DNA of 64,000 bases from Pempheris klunzingeri. Taxonomy: Eukaryota > Chordata > Actinopteri > Acropomatiformes > Pempheridae. Positions 21,701-34,631 of this stretch are shown piece after piece. The position numbers and the translations under genes were made by a program. The DNA lies in contig NC_092031.1 of NCBI RefSeq assembly GCF_042242105.1, forward strand, positions 20,092,162 to 20,156,161, given 5' to 3'. Position 1 is the first letter of the stretch. Every line of letters starts with the position of its first letter. The notes beneath the pieces were generated by a model that saw nothing but the letters and a program-made list of their open reading frames with translations, was not told the DNA's origin and searched no databases.

Positions 21701-24700
21701 CATCAATAAAATACCAGTACAGACACCAGAAAGTCACAGCAACTAGAGAACACCAGGACAGAAATCACTGCACAGACATATAAATCTCTCCTTTTTGGTC
21801 ACATCAATTTTCCCCAAATTGGCAATTCACAAAACAATTCACTGATACCAGTTAGACTGTTCACTAATCACTGGCATACATTTCAGAACTCTGTGACAAT
21901 ACTAGCTCTGAACTGGAAAAAAAAACATTCAGCCAAAAATCCAGACTCTGGAGACTGTGAATGAGCAGCCAATCACAACCCTCACTGCTAAGATAAACAC
22001 AACTAGAAGATCATCAGCGAGTTGTTGCAAGAGGTCACAAGCTTGTAGCCCTTGTAGACACTGAGAGAGAGAGAGAGAGAGAGAGACTCAGGAGAAGCAG
22101 CGGAGCAGAAAGAGGGAGCTCAAAGCCATAAGCTTTGATGACAATGGCAGGGTGGGAGGTCTCCTTTCCAAACTCGATGGCTTCTAAGGACGACGAGAGG
22201 AATTTGCTGACGGAAAAACAGAAGGAATACAAGCCCCACATATGCACACACGCACAGTGAAGCTAGCAGCCGTATGGAAAGCGTAGGTCACCCTAGAGAA
22301 ATTGCCATCAACACATTGTACATGTCAAGTGTGAGTGTCCCCCTGCGGTCTCCAGACATCCTAATCCCACAGCTGGCTCTCTCCAGTCAGATTAATTATG
22401 GCCTTTCAAGTAACCTGACGGACATTAGAGCACAAATTACCCGTTCATTAAACGCATTCAAGTGTTATTGCTACCTCAGCTACTTATCAAGGACCATGGC
22501 TGGCAATGAACATCACAATTATGTGAAGTACACTGATGTTTAAGGCCGTCAGTTCAGACAGCTAGATTAAACTCGTCCTCTGCTCTTGTACACTTCAACA
22601 ACCTCAACAAGCTGAGCTAAAACCAATGCAGCAGTTCTGATGATGGAGAATGGCGTATACTAGAGCATTTGATCACCGTAAACCAAACCGTACGGAATAG
22701 GTGTCATTGTTCATCCTCTTTCGGTTTTCTGCAGAGTAGCCAGAATGGCGGAAGGAAGGTAGACCGGTGCACATGGGCTGGGATGACACATCTCCTGTGT
22801 GGCCTAAGGGAAACTGCTTGCTTGGGGAGATTGTCTACTAATAACCTGAGCAGAGCAGGTGGTTTATGGTAGAGACAGGAATGTGTGTGTCTTCAGCACA
22901 GACAATCTGTTGGTCAGATACATAGTACTAGTTTCATTACATATTTACTGATTCAAAATCAACATTTTGCCAATTTTACAGACAAAATTGTACAGTATGC
23001 CTGCTTTTAGACAACATTTAATAGATAAGGCTAGTGATGAACAGGATTCTTACTGCTAACAAGTGACACAAAGGACCAACACAATCACTGTTTTGGGGCT
23101 GCAACGGTTATTTTATCATCCATGCTAAAGCTAAGTTAATCAGTTGCTTGTGGCAGCGGACAGATAGAGTGGTATAGTTTCTCTTATCCAACTTTCCAAA
23201 GAGGTGTCAAAAATGTCAAACTATTCCTTTAAAGATTCACATCTGTAGTCGGAACCAGCAAGAAGGGGACTGAAAAAACGTTTTCAGAAAACAGACTGAC
23301 ACAAAATTAATGTTTCACCACAAATGCTTTATGCATCATATTGACAACTACATCCAAACAAAGCTGATGCTCTCCCAGAAACACTACATGTAAGAACACT
23401 ATGTTTAACAAGTTAAATACAACTATGAACTGTTCCGGTTCTCAATCTTTAAACACACAGTAATAACAAAAGGTCCATTTACACTGCAGAGACAGTGGAC
23501 AGGTTGCTATTGTGACAGGGAAGTACCTGCTAGTTTCAGGTTAATCAGCAGAAGAGAGCAACAGAAAACACAGCGGATCAGACCAGTTTGAGCAGGACAC
23601 TGCACAGTGACATGGCCCTGGCTCTGCTCTCACATATGGATTTTTCCAGGAATTTCACATGACCGCAGAAGAGCAATGAACCTGAGAAACCTCAGTAAAA
23701 TGCCACTGAGAGCAGCGTCACACTGGTCATATTGTTTGATCTACAGTGAGCCATCCCAGATGTCCTTCACTTAGAACATGCTCCGCTCTCAGTTAGCAAG
23801 ACGCCATTTGTTATCATTCATCCCACAGTTCAGTGATGTCATCAAATTCCCAGCATATCAACCGAGCCATCTAAGTTGAGAAAGGAGTCAATGGGAGTTA
23901 GAAAAAAAGTGCATAAACATGCCTGGACACGACAACAACAACCTGAAGAAAGGGCGGCTCGACCAGCAGAGCTGCTACGTGGTCTGGTCTCAACGACATA
24001 GCTAGCATAACGAAGAGTGAACGGCCAGGAAATGCCAGGCATCCAAAACATTCTACTCATGTATGGACTTATGCAATAAGCAGAAATGCCTGCACTTGCT
24101 GCGAGACAGGGAAAACAAAACAAACTCACACTCACATTCGTAATGTTAAATAAGCAGCTATAAAATAAAGGCACATTCACACAGGTGAAGCAAAACCTGT
24201 CTAACAGCTGCTGTTAAACTCTACACCCTCAGAGGTCTGATTACGTGCTCTGATGACAGGGAAAAAACACACACACACGTGACAACACCTCCTTCTCTCT
24301 CTCGCCATCTCTTCCTTTCCCCCCTCACTCACTCACTCACTGTAAAACTGGAAGTGTACGGCGCGACACCTCTCTGTGATCTTGAGCTGGACATCGCTGA
24401 GCTATTCTTGGTTGTGCCGACGGAAACGACTTTGAGTCAGCACTGGATGGTGTGCTGTGGGTTCGGTTGTGATTGGTGTCAGGTCGGTGCGGTGAGAGGG
24501 GAGGGGAGGGGAAGAAGGGGGCATCTTAACAGCATGAAACAGAAACCATCAGGTGTGTCACGCTGACACTTGGCTAAGACCGAGCTTCCTGTGTATTTAG
24601 GCACAAGAATGCAGCTTAAACAGACAGCAGGAGGAGTCTGTCATACCCACTGCAGCAAACATTACAGAGATGCTTCCTTCCACTGATCCAAACTAAACAG

Positions 24701-25950
24701 AAATGAGATCTTGTCAGTTTTGGGTGTGGCTGGCAGGATATCATATCGCCCACCAACTCACTCCCTCTTTCCTGTAATCAGAACCAAGGAGACACCGAGA
24801 AGACGGGGGTCGGACTGTTACAGACCTGAGCCTAACTGCAATTCCCCTCATATAATCCTCATCCTCCTTATAGATTTCCCACCCCATTGCTCAGAACAGC
24901 AGCAATGACAAAATTCACATTATCATCCAGATGTGGTACCACTACAGGACAACTGCTGCAGGAGGACTGGACTGATGGGGAGTGGAGGGTCAGAGCGCTG
25001 ATGTTACACGTCATTCAGTGGCCCCATTAACTGCTGAATCTAGTCTGAATGTGTCAGTGTTTGCTTGTTGAGACTGTGCTGTTGATAAGATTTTATAAAC
25101 ATAACTTAAGTGTGTCTCAAACAACATTCTGTGGAAGTGTGGAAAAGTGCAGTCACACAGTCTCTGTAGAACACACATTACAAGTCAAAGCACTAAAAAA
25201 ATATTGCCACCAAAACACTTGTGCCTTTAGACTGAATTTACGAAACCCATCTGTCTCGTGTAAGTAACGCAGCAATATTCATCTGGAAGCATCCGTCTCG
25301 GCACTTGCAACAGATAATCAAGGCTTTCTTGCTGCTGCTGTCCCGCTTGTTTTTCCAATAAGCTACCAGTTGACAAAATATTAGAATAAACCTCCAGAGG
25401 AATTCAGTTCAATAATACAGCAAAGCAACATCCAACTGCAACACCAAGTTAACTACAAAATATTTTAAAATCCATTCATCCATCGTATGATACCGCTTAT
25501 CCTTAACGGTTGTTGTTGTTGTTAACGTACAAACCTACCACCGTACCAAACACCACCGTGCTGCCCCATTTATATTCAAACTTAGTGTTTTTCCATGTTA
25601 TTATGTAGGCTACAATAACTGGCCTGCGGATAGCAATTAACTCAATTAATTGATCTATCATTTGGACTAAATTATGAGAGGATGGTGACAAATGCCCACT
25701 GTCATTTTCCTCAGCTCAAGGTGATGTATTCAATTTGTGTGTTTCTTTGTGCAGACAGTTCAAAACCCAAAAACATTTTGTTCACTTTCATATATGAGAG
25801 AGAAAAACCATCAACTCCTCACACTTGAGAGGCTGGAACCATCACATGTCTCACATCACAACTATTTTCTGCATATTAAACTTGAGCAGCAACAATCTGT
25901 CCATTATACTAATTAAATATTTTCCATAAACTCTTCAGCCCTTCCTCTGG
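18705..25950. other. Large llgl2 intron 1, no gene recognised
   Basis: About 7 kb of AT-rich sequence with a CA tract at 20380-20405, an AG tract at 22061-22085 and scattered unique sequence. I found no exon with convincing splice sites or family similarity. The open frames here are short and unsupported. Confidence 0.55.
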
Positions 25951-26027
25951 GTATCTTGCATGTATAATTGCCACGGTGGGGGGAGGGGCACTGTCATAGA
26001 CAAATAGACTGGATATGCATCCACAAA

Positions 26028-26234
26028 TCAGGCTCTATACAGTCTGAGGGCTTGGATGTGAAATTCCTGCTCAAAGAGGTGCTTTCTGTTTCTGCTCTGA
26101 TTCATCCTCAGTTTTTGTGATCTGCTGTGAAGCGTCCGATGTGCGCGGACCATTTCCAATGTATGATTAGACTGGAAAGCATACACTGTGGCCTGCTTCT
26201 GTTCCGATATGTCCTGGTAGATCTGCTGAAAAGC
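26028..26234 (-). CDS. Exon-like 68-codon frame, unknown product
   Basis: On the minus strand a strong acceptor (TAACATGTCCTCTTCCTCATCAG) is followed, if phase 0, by 68 codons and TGA. The frame is rich in Gln, Arg, Glu and Leu (for example QAFQQIYQDISEQKQ and RKHLFEQEFHIQALRLYRA) and looks helical, like the C-terminus of a coiled-coil protein. I do not recognise it and found no upstream exon. It lies inside the presumed llgl2 intron 1, so it would be a nested gene, an alternative llgl2 product or chance. Confidence 0.4.
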   Translation of the reverse strand, partial: AFQQIYQDISEQKQATVYAFQSNHTLEMVRAHRTLHSRSQKLRMNQSRNRKHLFEQEFHIQALRLYRA

Positions 26235-27953
26235 CTGATGAGGAAGAGGACATGTTAAAGCTTTTCTACTTCCTATGCCATGGCATTAGCAAACCGCAGT
26301 AACAGCTTCTTTTCCTGCCTGATAATGTGTTGCACATTGGGAGGGGTGAAAAGAAAAAAGGAATCAAGTTAACAGCTAACAGCACTAAACACAGCATGAC
26401 AGTCTGAGCCAAGTGCCATGTCGGACGTTTACAAGGTACGGCTCTCCTCTACACCTCCTCACCCACACATGGGTTAGATCACTTAACTTTGCTGTTCACA
26501 GTTTAAATAAGGAGGCGTAGGACAACACCATGACAGTCCTGCCTGCAGACACACACTGTTTGCTCAACAAAGACAGCATACTGGAAACTCAGTAGGTCTC
26601 TGTGGCTTGCCCTGCATTTGGGAGGGGCCGTTAATTTTGCCTCCCTGGTAGTTTCAGGTGGACTTCACCATACAGGTGGAGAACAAAGGCTTTTTGTTTG
26701 GCTAGCGCAGCACTGATGCAGGTGGAGCTGGAAGGACTCTGCCTGTGCGTCCTTCAGCTGTATCCTGCCCAGATTACAGGACATTGTAGTCGTTTGTGCT
26801 CAAAAGTCTCTACAACTTTCTCTCTGTCAGAGTTAATCATACTGGGATTTAAAGAGGTGGAGGAGGAGCGTGTTGTGTTGGCAAAGGTTACCAGACACGA
26901 GATGACTCTCATGCATCCCACAGCTCAGTGGTACAACAGAGCTACCTGGGGGTCAGCCTGTGGCCGCATGGACACAGTGAAGTATCGTTTGGTTCATCGT
27001 GTCATCTTGTTGTGAATTTCCCTGAAACCAGTCAAACCGGTGAAACGCCCAACTCACACTCACACCCCCTCCCCAGACGGCCCCAGCAGAGACCAGCCGC
27101 TGACTCAAATGGCTCACTGACATACCTGCTGCGGGGACACACCTTGCTGAAGTTCTACGTTTCCGTAATTATGCAACACTACCTGCCAACTACTACTCAC
27201 CTGGCCGCGCACACCGAGGCTAGCGAGGAACGCCACGGCTGACATTAAAAGTTCACCCAATTATCGATTACTTCCTGGTGTTCTCTCCTCAGACTCTTCG
27301 GCTCGCTAAACGAACGGCTTCTATCTTGTGTGCCAGTGCCCGCTGTGGCTGGTGAGCTTTGCCAGGATGCGCCGTCAACTGGAGCTTCCCAGTTAACAAC
27401 AAGAGCAGCCTGCGGTTAGCCCGAGCACAATACATTTGAATGAAAGTCGCCCGTACCCGTCTTAAAGATTTGCTGTTGGCGTCAGTATGGACTTGGAATA
27501 CTTATTCTTCCATTCGGCTTGAAAAGCAAGTCACAAAGCAAACTAGTGAGGCGCAGGACAAACTGTAACACATGGTTCCAGTAGTAGCGTCGGCGGACTG
27601 TACCTAAGAGATAGCAGGTAAACTAAGAGTCAGCCCATTTCTGAAAGTTAAACATGAAGGTGTGCATGGAGAAGAGTGGAACTCTAACTCACAATGCTAA
27701 TTAGCTGGTAAATGAAGGCAACAACATTAAACTGCCGAATGTCTGAGTGGAATATCAGGCGTAAAAAATTAGCCAGCTAGCCAGTGTGCAATTAAAAGAA
27801 GCAACTTTAGCTAGCTTGAGTTGGAGCCGTTCAGGTGCTGGTGAGAAAACAGGTGTCTGTGAAGAACGGGGTCGTTCAATTGTTGGCAAACTGGCTCACA
27901 AGCAAACACCTGCTCCCTGTAAACGTGAAGTGCGGGCCCACCTCCTCACCCAC

Positions 27954-28330
27954 CTGATTCAAAACGGCCGTTTCTCAGCCGATGCCCACCGTTTCCAGGC
28001 GCTGGATAAGATTCCTCCTCCGGCCACTGCCCGGTATTTAGTTGGCTAGGAGCTCTCTCCTCATACAAAGTCAAGGAAAACGTGACCAGACCGAAAGCGA
28101 GAACTCCGGGATCCAAGCGACAGCGTGTTTGCCGAGGGGATATCCTGTGTGAGCATCGGTTAAAACACTGAAAACTGCTCCTTCTTCTTCTTCTTTCCCA
28201 GCGCTGCAGCGGTAGCCTCGGCGTTTCCTGCTAGGCTAAACTTCTCTGCTCTGCTAACTCCTCCTTTATGATGCATTCGAGTGCACCTTGTAAACTCCAA
28301 CGGGCAGAAAAAAAAAGTCCTGCCCCACTT
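27954..28330 (-). other. llgl2: Possible untranslated first exon and promoter of llgl2
   Basis: The region has more CpGs than its surroundings. On the minus strand there is an ETS-like CACGGAAGT (plus 28328-28336), and downstream a donor CAG|GTGGGTGAG at 27954. Because llgl2's ATG exon is internal, a distal untranslated exon is expected, and this is the best place I can see. Confidence 0.35.
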
Positions 28331-28904
28331 CCGTGTTAGCTTTTTTCCCCACAAACTTTCACGGCTCAGTGTAGCTCTCCATAAATTGTTCTTTCGTCAA
28401 CCTTTCTGAAAACGCGACCCCGTCTGCATTCTCAGTGAAATGGGTATCTACTTCTGCATGGTTTGTAAATTGTCAACATATCATTATCATACATATCAAA
28501 CAAAAGAGCAGTTTGGGATACTAGTTCCACAACTACAGATCCCATGAGGCTTTACGCTTGTCTGTTGGGAAATGTGTGTTGGTTGCCAAAGTTAAGTGGT
28601 ATTTTTACAGGTAGACACAAGAATTTAGACAGAGAAATGGGAAAGTATACTGAAAATACCAGTATTATGTCAGAAAGTCCTGCAAATGTACGCAGTAATG
28701 TTAAAATGTAAATGTCTGTACAGTTTTTTTTATTATGCTACTCTGTCTTCAGCAGTATCAATTTCTCATTATAAATCTCAATCATTCTGAGCTTACACTT
28801 GTTATTTTCCAATTAAAATGCAGATGGGCAGAGTGGCTGATTTAAAACAGCAAGCTGGCCCTATCAGCAATGAGAGGTAACAGTTCCATACAAAGGTTCA
28901 CTAC

Positions 28905-28908
<4 letters not shown>

Positions 28909-28984
<76 letters not shown>
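28909..28984. repeat. (CA)n microsatellite
   Basis: An uninterrupted AC repeat of about 75 bases between llgl2 and the KCTD gene. Confidence 0.97.
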
Positions 28985-28985
<1 letters not shown>

Positions 28986-29157
28986 AGGTTATTGAGAGAC
29001 ATAAGGTTAATGCAGAAAATCACAATATGCAATTTCATCACACTGGAGGACTTGCTTCTCTCTGTGAATGTTGTACTGTTATATCGTTTGCACTGAGTGG
29101 AAACTAACTGTGGGCAGCAGCAGTATCACATAAAAACCCCACTGAGGAAGACAGAAG

Positions 29158-29400
29158 ATAAAGTAAATGGTCTGTATTTGTATAGCACTTTTCTAGTCAT
29201 TTTGACCACTCAAAGTGCATCATTCATCTTTTGCACAAATTCACACACTGAAGCTATGCGTCAGGAGCAAGTTGGGGTTCAGTGTCTTGGACATGTGGAC
29301 TTGGAGGAGCCGGGGATCGAACAAGCGACCTTGACCTTGATTGATGGACGACCCGCTTTACCTCTGACAGCCACAGCCGCCCTCCTTTGGCAGCACCAAA
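29158..29400 (+). mobile_element. Common teleost repeat, forward copy
   Basis: Begins AATGGTCTGTATTTGTATAG, then CTTTTCTAGTC, GACCACTCAAAGTGC, later CAAGTTGGGGTTCAGTGTCTTG and GGAGGAGCCGGGGATCGAAC. I remember this order from a highly abundant fish repeat. The reverse copy lies at 541-760. The long frame over it is not a gene. Confidence 0.7.
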
Positions 29401-29469
29401 GTTGCACAGTATCCTTCTACATTAATACTTTCACCTTTAACAATCTACATGTTGTGATTTTGGCCGGTC

Positions 29470-29700
29470 TGCTCTGTACATGCCACATCGATTTCCTGTC
29501 CGTCCGCCCTGGGAGGGGAGAGAAAATCCCTCCTCTGTCCGTGTTAAAAAGGTTGCTTTGGGAAGTTTCTCCTGATCTGAATCCAGGGTCTAAGGACAGA
29601 GGCTGCCGTATGTTCTACAGATTGTAAAGCCCCCTAATGCAAATGGTAAGCTGTGATTTTGGGCTGCAGAAAAAAGACTGACTGAACTGAAGCCATTCAT
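29470..29700 (+). mobile_element. Second teleost repeat fragment
   Basis: AATCCCTCCTCTGTCC, TTTGGGAAGTTTCTCCTGATC, GACAGAGGCTGCCGTATG, then GATTGTAAAGCCC and GTGATTTTGGGCTGCAG recall the 3' part of a repeat usually ending in a short GAATT tail. Non-coding. Confidence 0.55.
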
Positions 29701-31446
29701 TTTATCTGACCTTCCCTTTCAGTCATAAAGAAGGTCTTTGAACAGAAGTTTGGTTTGTTGATAATTTACAATCAGGATAACAAAGGGAAAATATGATTTG
29801 AAATGTAGTTTCTTACATATCTAAAATACACCTTATCTGGATTATTTCATTTATTTTCATATTTCAAAGTGATTGTGGCTTATGTGTTCACACACAGATC
29901 TGATCATCTGTGTTCACCACTATCAGAGACCCCTCTTACATCACATTAGATGTTAAAATACTGACAAAAAATATTTTCACATTTATTCATTCAATAGAAG
30001 GCATGTGTAAATCATTTGAAATTTAGCCTTTACTTTTACAGGACATATATGTTATGAGCATACAAACAGTTGCTACATGATATGTTATTTAGATGATAAA
30101 ACACTGCATCACTATGACAAAAAATCTAATGATGCAAATAAAAGTAAAGTTTAACTGTGAAGGCACTTTTCTAACATCAGCAGAATGCTTCTCAATGGGG
30201 GGGGGGGGGGGGGGGGGTCAAATTGGAGGCCTATAAAGCGGAATTAATCTGCTGTGCTCATTTTGCAGAGCTGTTGACACAGGTCAGGACAGACTGAGAG
30301 CCCGAGCCCCCTCCGAAGGAGTTGTGACATAGAAAGTCGGGTTTCCATTGTATCGCTCCTGTTGAGGAAAAAATACACACACACACACACACACAGTGTA
30401 TTAAACCACCTTCAGCCAGTAGTACATTTTAAAAACAAATAACCAAACCTGCGAGCTGAGCAGTGAGGCTGTATGTGAGCATAATGTGAATACCCTGCAT
30501 GAGTAAAAGGGCTGCAGAGCCCTTCATGCTCCTCACATCTCTAGGAGGGAAGTTCAGAGAGGGAGCAAGAGGAAAGAGCCGCTGGGTTTATTTTCACAAA
30601 CAGATACCTTTCCTCTCCAGCCGAGACACTTCTTTTCCTCCTCCACACTTCCTTTACTACCACTTCCTCCAGACTATAATTACACATGCGCTCAGTCCAT
30701 AACTCATCTGATTCGATCATTCAAAGGGGCCAACGGACAAAGACCCTCCCAAAAGGGAACAGTTACTTTAATTAATCATGAAGTACTGTGAATAAGCACA
30801 TTTTGATGTGTGCGTGCACATTCTTTCACTAGACAGTAGAAGAGAAGAAAGATTAATTATCCAAGATTCATTATCCAAGTCTAACTACATTTTCAGATAT
30901 CCTGTCATTTATGCCAGAACTTTACCTTCCAACCAAAACTGTCAGTAAAATATGAACTAAACGAGAGACAAAATGTAACTATGTTTTTGGTCTAAGGCTG
31001 AATTTGCAGTTAATTACAGCACGTGGCCACTGGGCCTACAACTACACCTCCTTTGGTAAATGATACCATTTAAAGGAAAGCCTACCAGGCAGCAGGAGAC
31101 GCTCTAGTGCGGGGCTACCTTGTGACCAACCTATCAGCGGCAGGTCACACCTAAACCTAACCAATCAGAGGCAGGCCTTCGCACAATGTGGGTGGAAGGG
31201 AAAAAAAACCCAAAACGTTTGAAAAATGTCTCTGAAAAACCAAGATCGTGATGGCAAAAATACCAAAACTCAGACCTGAAGGTTTCAAAATGATTTTAGT
31301 AGATTACAAAGTTAAACATTACCCAAAAAAGTTTTGAATAAAGAAATGACATTGTAAGGATAACTAGCTGAGTAGTGACTAGAAAGAACCATCCACTGTT
31401 CATCATCTTGCCATGTGCTGGTGCTTCTGTGTTCTCTGCCCAGAGC
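29701..31446. other. KCTD gene 3' flank, probable 3' UTR
   Basis: No coding signal. On the minus strand AATAAA occurs near 30585 and near 29990, either of which could end the KCTD transcript. A G21 run lies at 30197-30217 and a CA tract at 30370-30393. Confidence 0.4.
30197..30217 (+). repeat. G21 homopolymer
   Basis: Twenty-one consecutive guanines, long enough to form a G-quadruplex on the plus strand. It may lie within the KCTD 3' UTR, where the RNA would carry C21. Confidence 0.95.
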
Positions 31447-31911
31447 TCAGCACTTGATGAGCCGAAGCGAGGTGCAGTTCAGAATTTCCGCTGGATCGGG
31501 AGACACCAGGTCAACCTTGAAGCCTTCAGCCAGAGACACCTTCAGCAGCTCCTCCACAAACCCCTGCATGTCTGTGATGTCACAGGGGCTCCAGTGCATG
31601 TTCATGATGTCATCTGACGGTGTGACCTCAGGGTTAGAGACAGTTAGACCGCGGTAGCGCTGCTTGTCGTACTGGTCCTGCGGGAGTTCGTCGGGCCTCG
31701 GCACCCACTCCAGTTTCAGCCTGCTCTGTCTCGGGTTGCATGGATGAGGGCTAATGAGACCCTGGGATGTTCTGTAGGAGAAGCGCTCACAAAGCAGAGC
31801 CAGGAAGGCCCTCCAGGTACAAAAGAGGTCAACTGTGAAGGCTCGCACGGAGCACGTGCGGAGCTCGTAGTTCTCTGGACCATGCCGTAAGTTAAAGTGG
31901 AGGACGCGGAC
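31447..31911 (-). CDS. KCTD11-like coding exon 2
   Basis: Encodes VRVLHFNLRHGPENYELRTC through the stop at 31447. Acceptor CTCTCACTCCAG. Contains VEELLKVSLAEGFKVDLVSP, matching KCTD11 LEEVLRVALEHGFRLDSVFP. Confidence 0.93.
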   Translation of the reverse strand, partial: VRVLHFNLRHGPENYELRTCSVRAFTVDLFCTWRAFLALLCERFSYRTSQGLISPHPCNPRQSRLKLEWVPRPDELPQDQYDKQRYRGLTVSNPEVTPSDDIMNMHWSPCDITDMQGFVEELLKVSLAEGFKVDLVSPDPAEILNCTSLRLIKC

Positions 31912-32914
31912 CTGGAGTGAGAGGGCAGTATATGCTGACTACATATTCTCCAGAGTTTACACAACAAAGAGCTGGTCTTTCCATGTCTCTGAATACACAC
32001 ACAAACACACACACGACACACACGACACACACACACTTTGCCCCTACCTGTTTATACACTAAACATTAGTTCAGAACAATTTTACAAAACAATTCATTCC
32101 TACTCTAGAAACTTTCAATTTAAGATATTGTACAAAATAACTTTAACATTGAATAGTCATCCTTATGTACATAATGCAGTGAGGAAGAGGAAGACCAGTT
32201 GCATTTGTTTTTCTATTGTCTATATGTTGCAGGTCTGTGGAGAATATTCATTGGAGTTCTACATTTAAACATTCTGTTTGGGGTTCTGGATTAAAAAACT
32301 GTCCCCAGATATTCAAAACTCCCTAACCCAGATTATTATTATTATTATTATTATATTTACTTGATTTTACTCTCATATTTAAACTCCACATTCATTCAGA
32401 TGAAGGCGTTTGAATGATTGACTTGCCCCATCCTACAGGTAGCTCTTGCATGGGGCCTGACTTGACTGACTGTGCACTGATCTAACTTTAAAACACATAC
32501 CTTGGAGTCAACATTCACCATAATCATGGCTCCCAGCGGCCCTCCTCTCAGGCTGAGAGGCACCGATGCCTCGTAGCGCTGGATCTCCTCCAGTAGGGGG
32601 CGTATCTGGAAAAAATCGGCCTCTCTCTGAAGCAGTGCCAGCTCTGAGAAGCGATCGGGCAGGTCCAGGGAGCTGGAGCGCAGGTAATTCAGGATGTACC
32701 TGAACACTTTACCATCGCGGTCTATGAAAACGTTTCCTCTGTTATCTCTAAGCACAGGCATCTGTCCAGTGAACATGGCTCCTAGCATCGAGTCCCGGCA
32801 GCGTGTCAGAGTGTCCAGGGTTGTAGTGTAAATTTCTCCACCGACGTTCAGTGACACTGGGTCCTGGAGGGAGTTCCTGTTGCTGATGTTGTCCGGTGAG
32901 TTGAGGTTCAGCAT
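31447..32914 (-). CDS. BTB/POZ protein of the KCTD6/11/21 group, KCTD11-like, complete
   Basis: Two exons (32501-32914, 31447-31911) joined in phase 0 encode 292 residues. Residues about 19-120 form a KCTD-type BTB/T1 domain: VSLNVGGEIYTTTLDTL, DSMLGAMFTGQMP, FIDRDGKVFRYILNYLRS, LLQREADFFQIRPLLEEI. The C-terminal half keeps KCTD11-like GPENYELRTCSVRAFTVDLF, LEWVPRPDELP and a final LNCTSLRLIKC. KCASH-type proteins (KCTD11, 21, 6) bind cullin-3 and recruit HDAC1 for ubiquitination, damping Hedgehog signalling (family knowledge). The orthologue is not certain: a BTB this complete also fits KCTD6 or KCTD21, while the C-terminus favours KCTD11. Confidence 0.88.
32501..32914 (-). CDS. KCTD11-like coding exon 1, start codon
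   Basis: ATG at 32914-32912; 138 codons covering an 18-residue leader and the whole BTB domain; donor GTATGT. The bases just upstream (TTGCATTCAAG) could be an acceptor for a 5' UTR exon. Confidence 0.93.
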
Positions 32915-33430
32915 CTTGAATGCAAAGCTGGGTTTCTTATGATCCAGTCAACCTTCTCTGATTTTGTTGTTGTGAGCACAAGGATCCTTTTGCCCTGGTC
33001 AGGAATGCTGAGGACCGAAGGATGTGGAGGCTTCAAGTGTTTCTTTTGTTTCTGACAGTTTCCTCTGACAGCCACAGGGTACGGCCGGGATATGGCCAAG
33101 TTAGGAAAGATGCGGGGAAATCTGCCAAGTCGGCTTCCAAAGCTGGAGATTTATAAAAACAGAGTTTCAAACCTATCGAAGGCTGCTGCTCTTTTTCTTC
33201 TTACTGTGGCTTCGAAGCAAATATGTCATCCACAGTAATGCAGGTGTTTTTTCTGGGGTCAAGTTTACATCGCTGTTGATGTATCTCCTGTGGGATTCAG
33301 GCCTACAGTCTGACTGTGTTAAAGCACAAAGGCAGCAGGGCCACAGTGACCAGACAAGCATGCTAATAACTGGACACTTCTGGCTCCGTCTCCACGAAGC
33401 TTGCTTTTATTCTCAGCTCATACCCCCTGA

Positions 33431-33498
<68 letters not shown>

Positions 33499-34631
33499 AG
33501 AGGAGCTGTCTGAGCAAGACACAGGGGACTGGGCAATTTGTCTGAAATGCCCCCCTTAAAGTGACAGCCAGAACACTGAAAAGTACTTTCTATACCCTGT
33601 GAACGAACGAACAACGTCCTCAGACACTTTTCATCTCAAATACCCATTGGAATGCAAAGATTTTCCAGAGAACAGAATACATACAGAAAAAGTTCAATCC
33701 CAAAACTTAACGACAGCAAAACTGACTTGCTGACCCTGCTGGATGATGCTGTGGATGATAATAATGAAGGTTAATAGTTGAAGTCCACTAGTGCTTCTAC
33801 CATTATCACTACTACTCCCACTACCAGCACTACTAACAACACTACTATTTCTACCACTACTACAACAAACATGACCCAGAGCAGCAGAGTGACAGAGAGA
33901 TATAGGGCTTGGAAGGATGAATCCTGGTTTGTTAAAGCTGCATCCATGAAAGACTAAAAATAAAAAAAGCATTTGCTGACTGGCAGGTGTAATATTACTA
34001 TGAAGCTAAAGGGCTTGGAGGTCATGTGCTTTCACAGCCTCACCAAGTGTGAATTTCATCAACGACAACTATTACGAAAAATATTAATTTAAAAATATGA
34101 ATATATTATATATATAATAAAAACTAGACTAAAACCAAAGATGGGCACAGACACATCAAAAGGTGTCTTGTTACAGATTACAATAGAATGTCTGGTCATC
34201 AAATGTATCCAAATAAAATACCAAATATTGATGTGAGAAAATGTGTTTAAGTAAATACATGTCATTTGAAAAGTTCAGAGCCAATGGCCCACTGATGAAC
34301 GCTCTTGTATTTGCAGTATTCTTTGGCATTACAAACGGAGCATTGAGTCGAGATGTCTGGAAACATCACAAGCGGCGTCCATCACCCAGAGAGGGTTAGA
34401 AGCAGTGTGCTGTTTTCTTTGCCGAGTTCTGATTAAATGGTTACTACGGCCAAACAAGAGGAAAAGATGACTATGATCACTACAGACAACGAAGCTTCAA
34501 AACTAAAGAATTAAGAATGCTGTCTGGATCTCTGTCAGTGTGGTCCAAAAACACAGGCGCTGCTCGTTGCCAGAGACGCCGCCAAAGACAACTGAATAGA
34601 TGTTCCAGATCACTACTTCAGGTTACTTTAC
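32915..34631. other. galk1-KCTD intergenic stretch
   Basis: Presumably holds the KCTD 5' UTR and promoter. It includes a CT-then-CA compound microsatellite (33432-33500) and an AT-rich patch near 34080-34130. I looked here for the last galk1 exon and did not find it. Confidence 0.45.
33432..33500. repeat. Compound (CT)n(CA)n microsatellite
   Basis: CT dinucleotides (one TTT interruption) pass directly into CA dinucleotides, a polypyrimidine followed by an alternating tract. Confidence 0.95.

Noticed and set aside
26698..27015. A 105-codon plus-strand frame
   Set aside because: No recognisable domain; composition and position look like intronic chance.
29097..29627. A 176-codon plus-strand open frame
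   Set aside because: It runs across two known-looking teleost repeats and has no family similarity or splice context.
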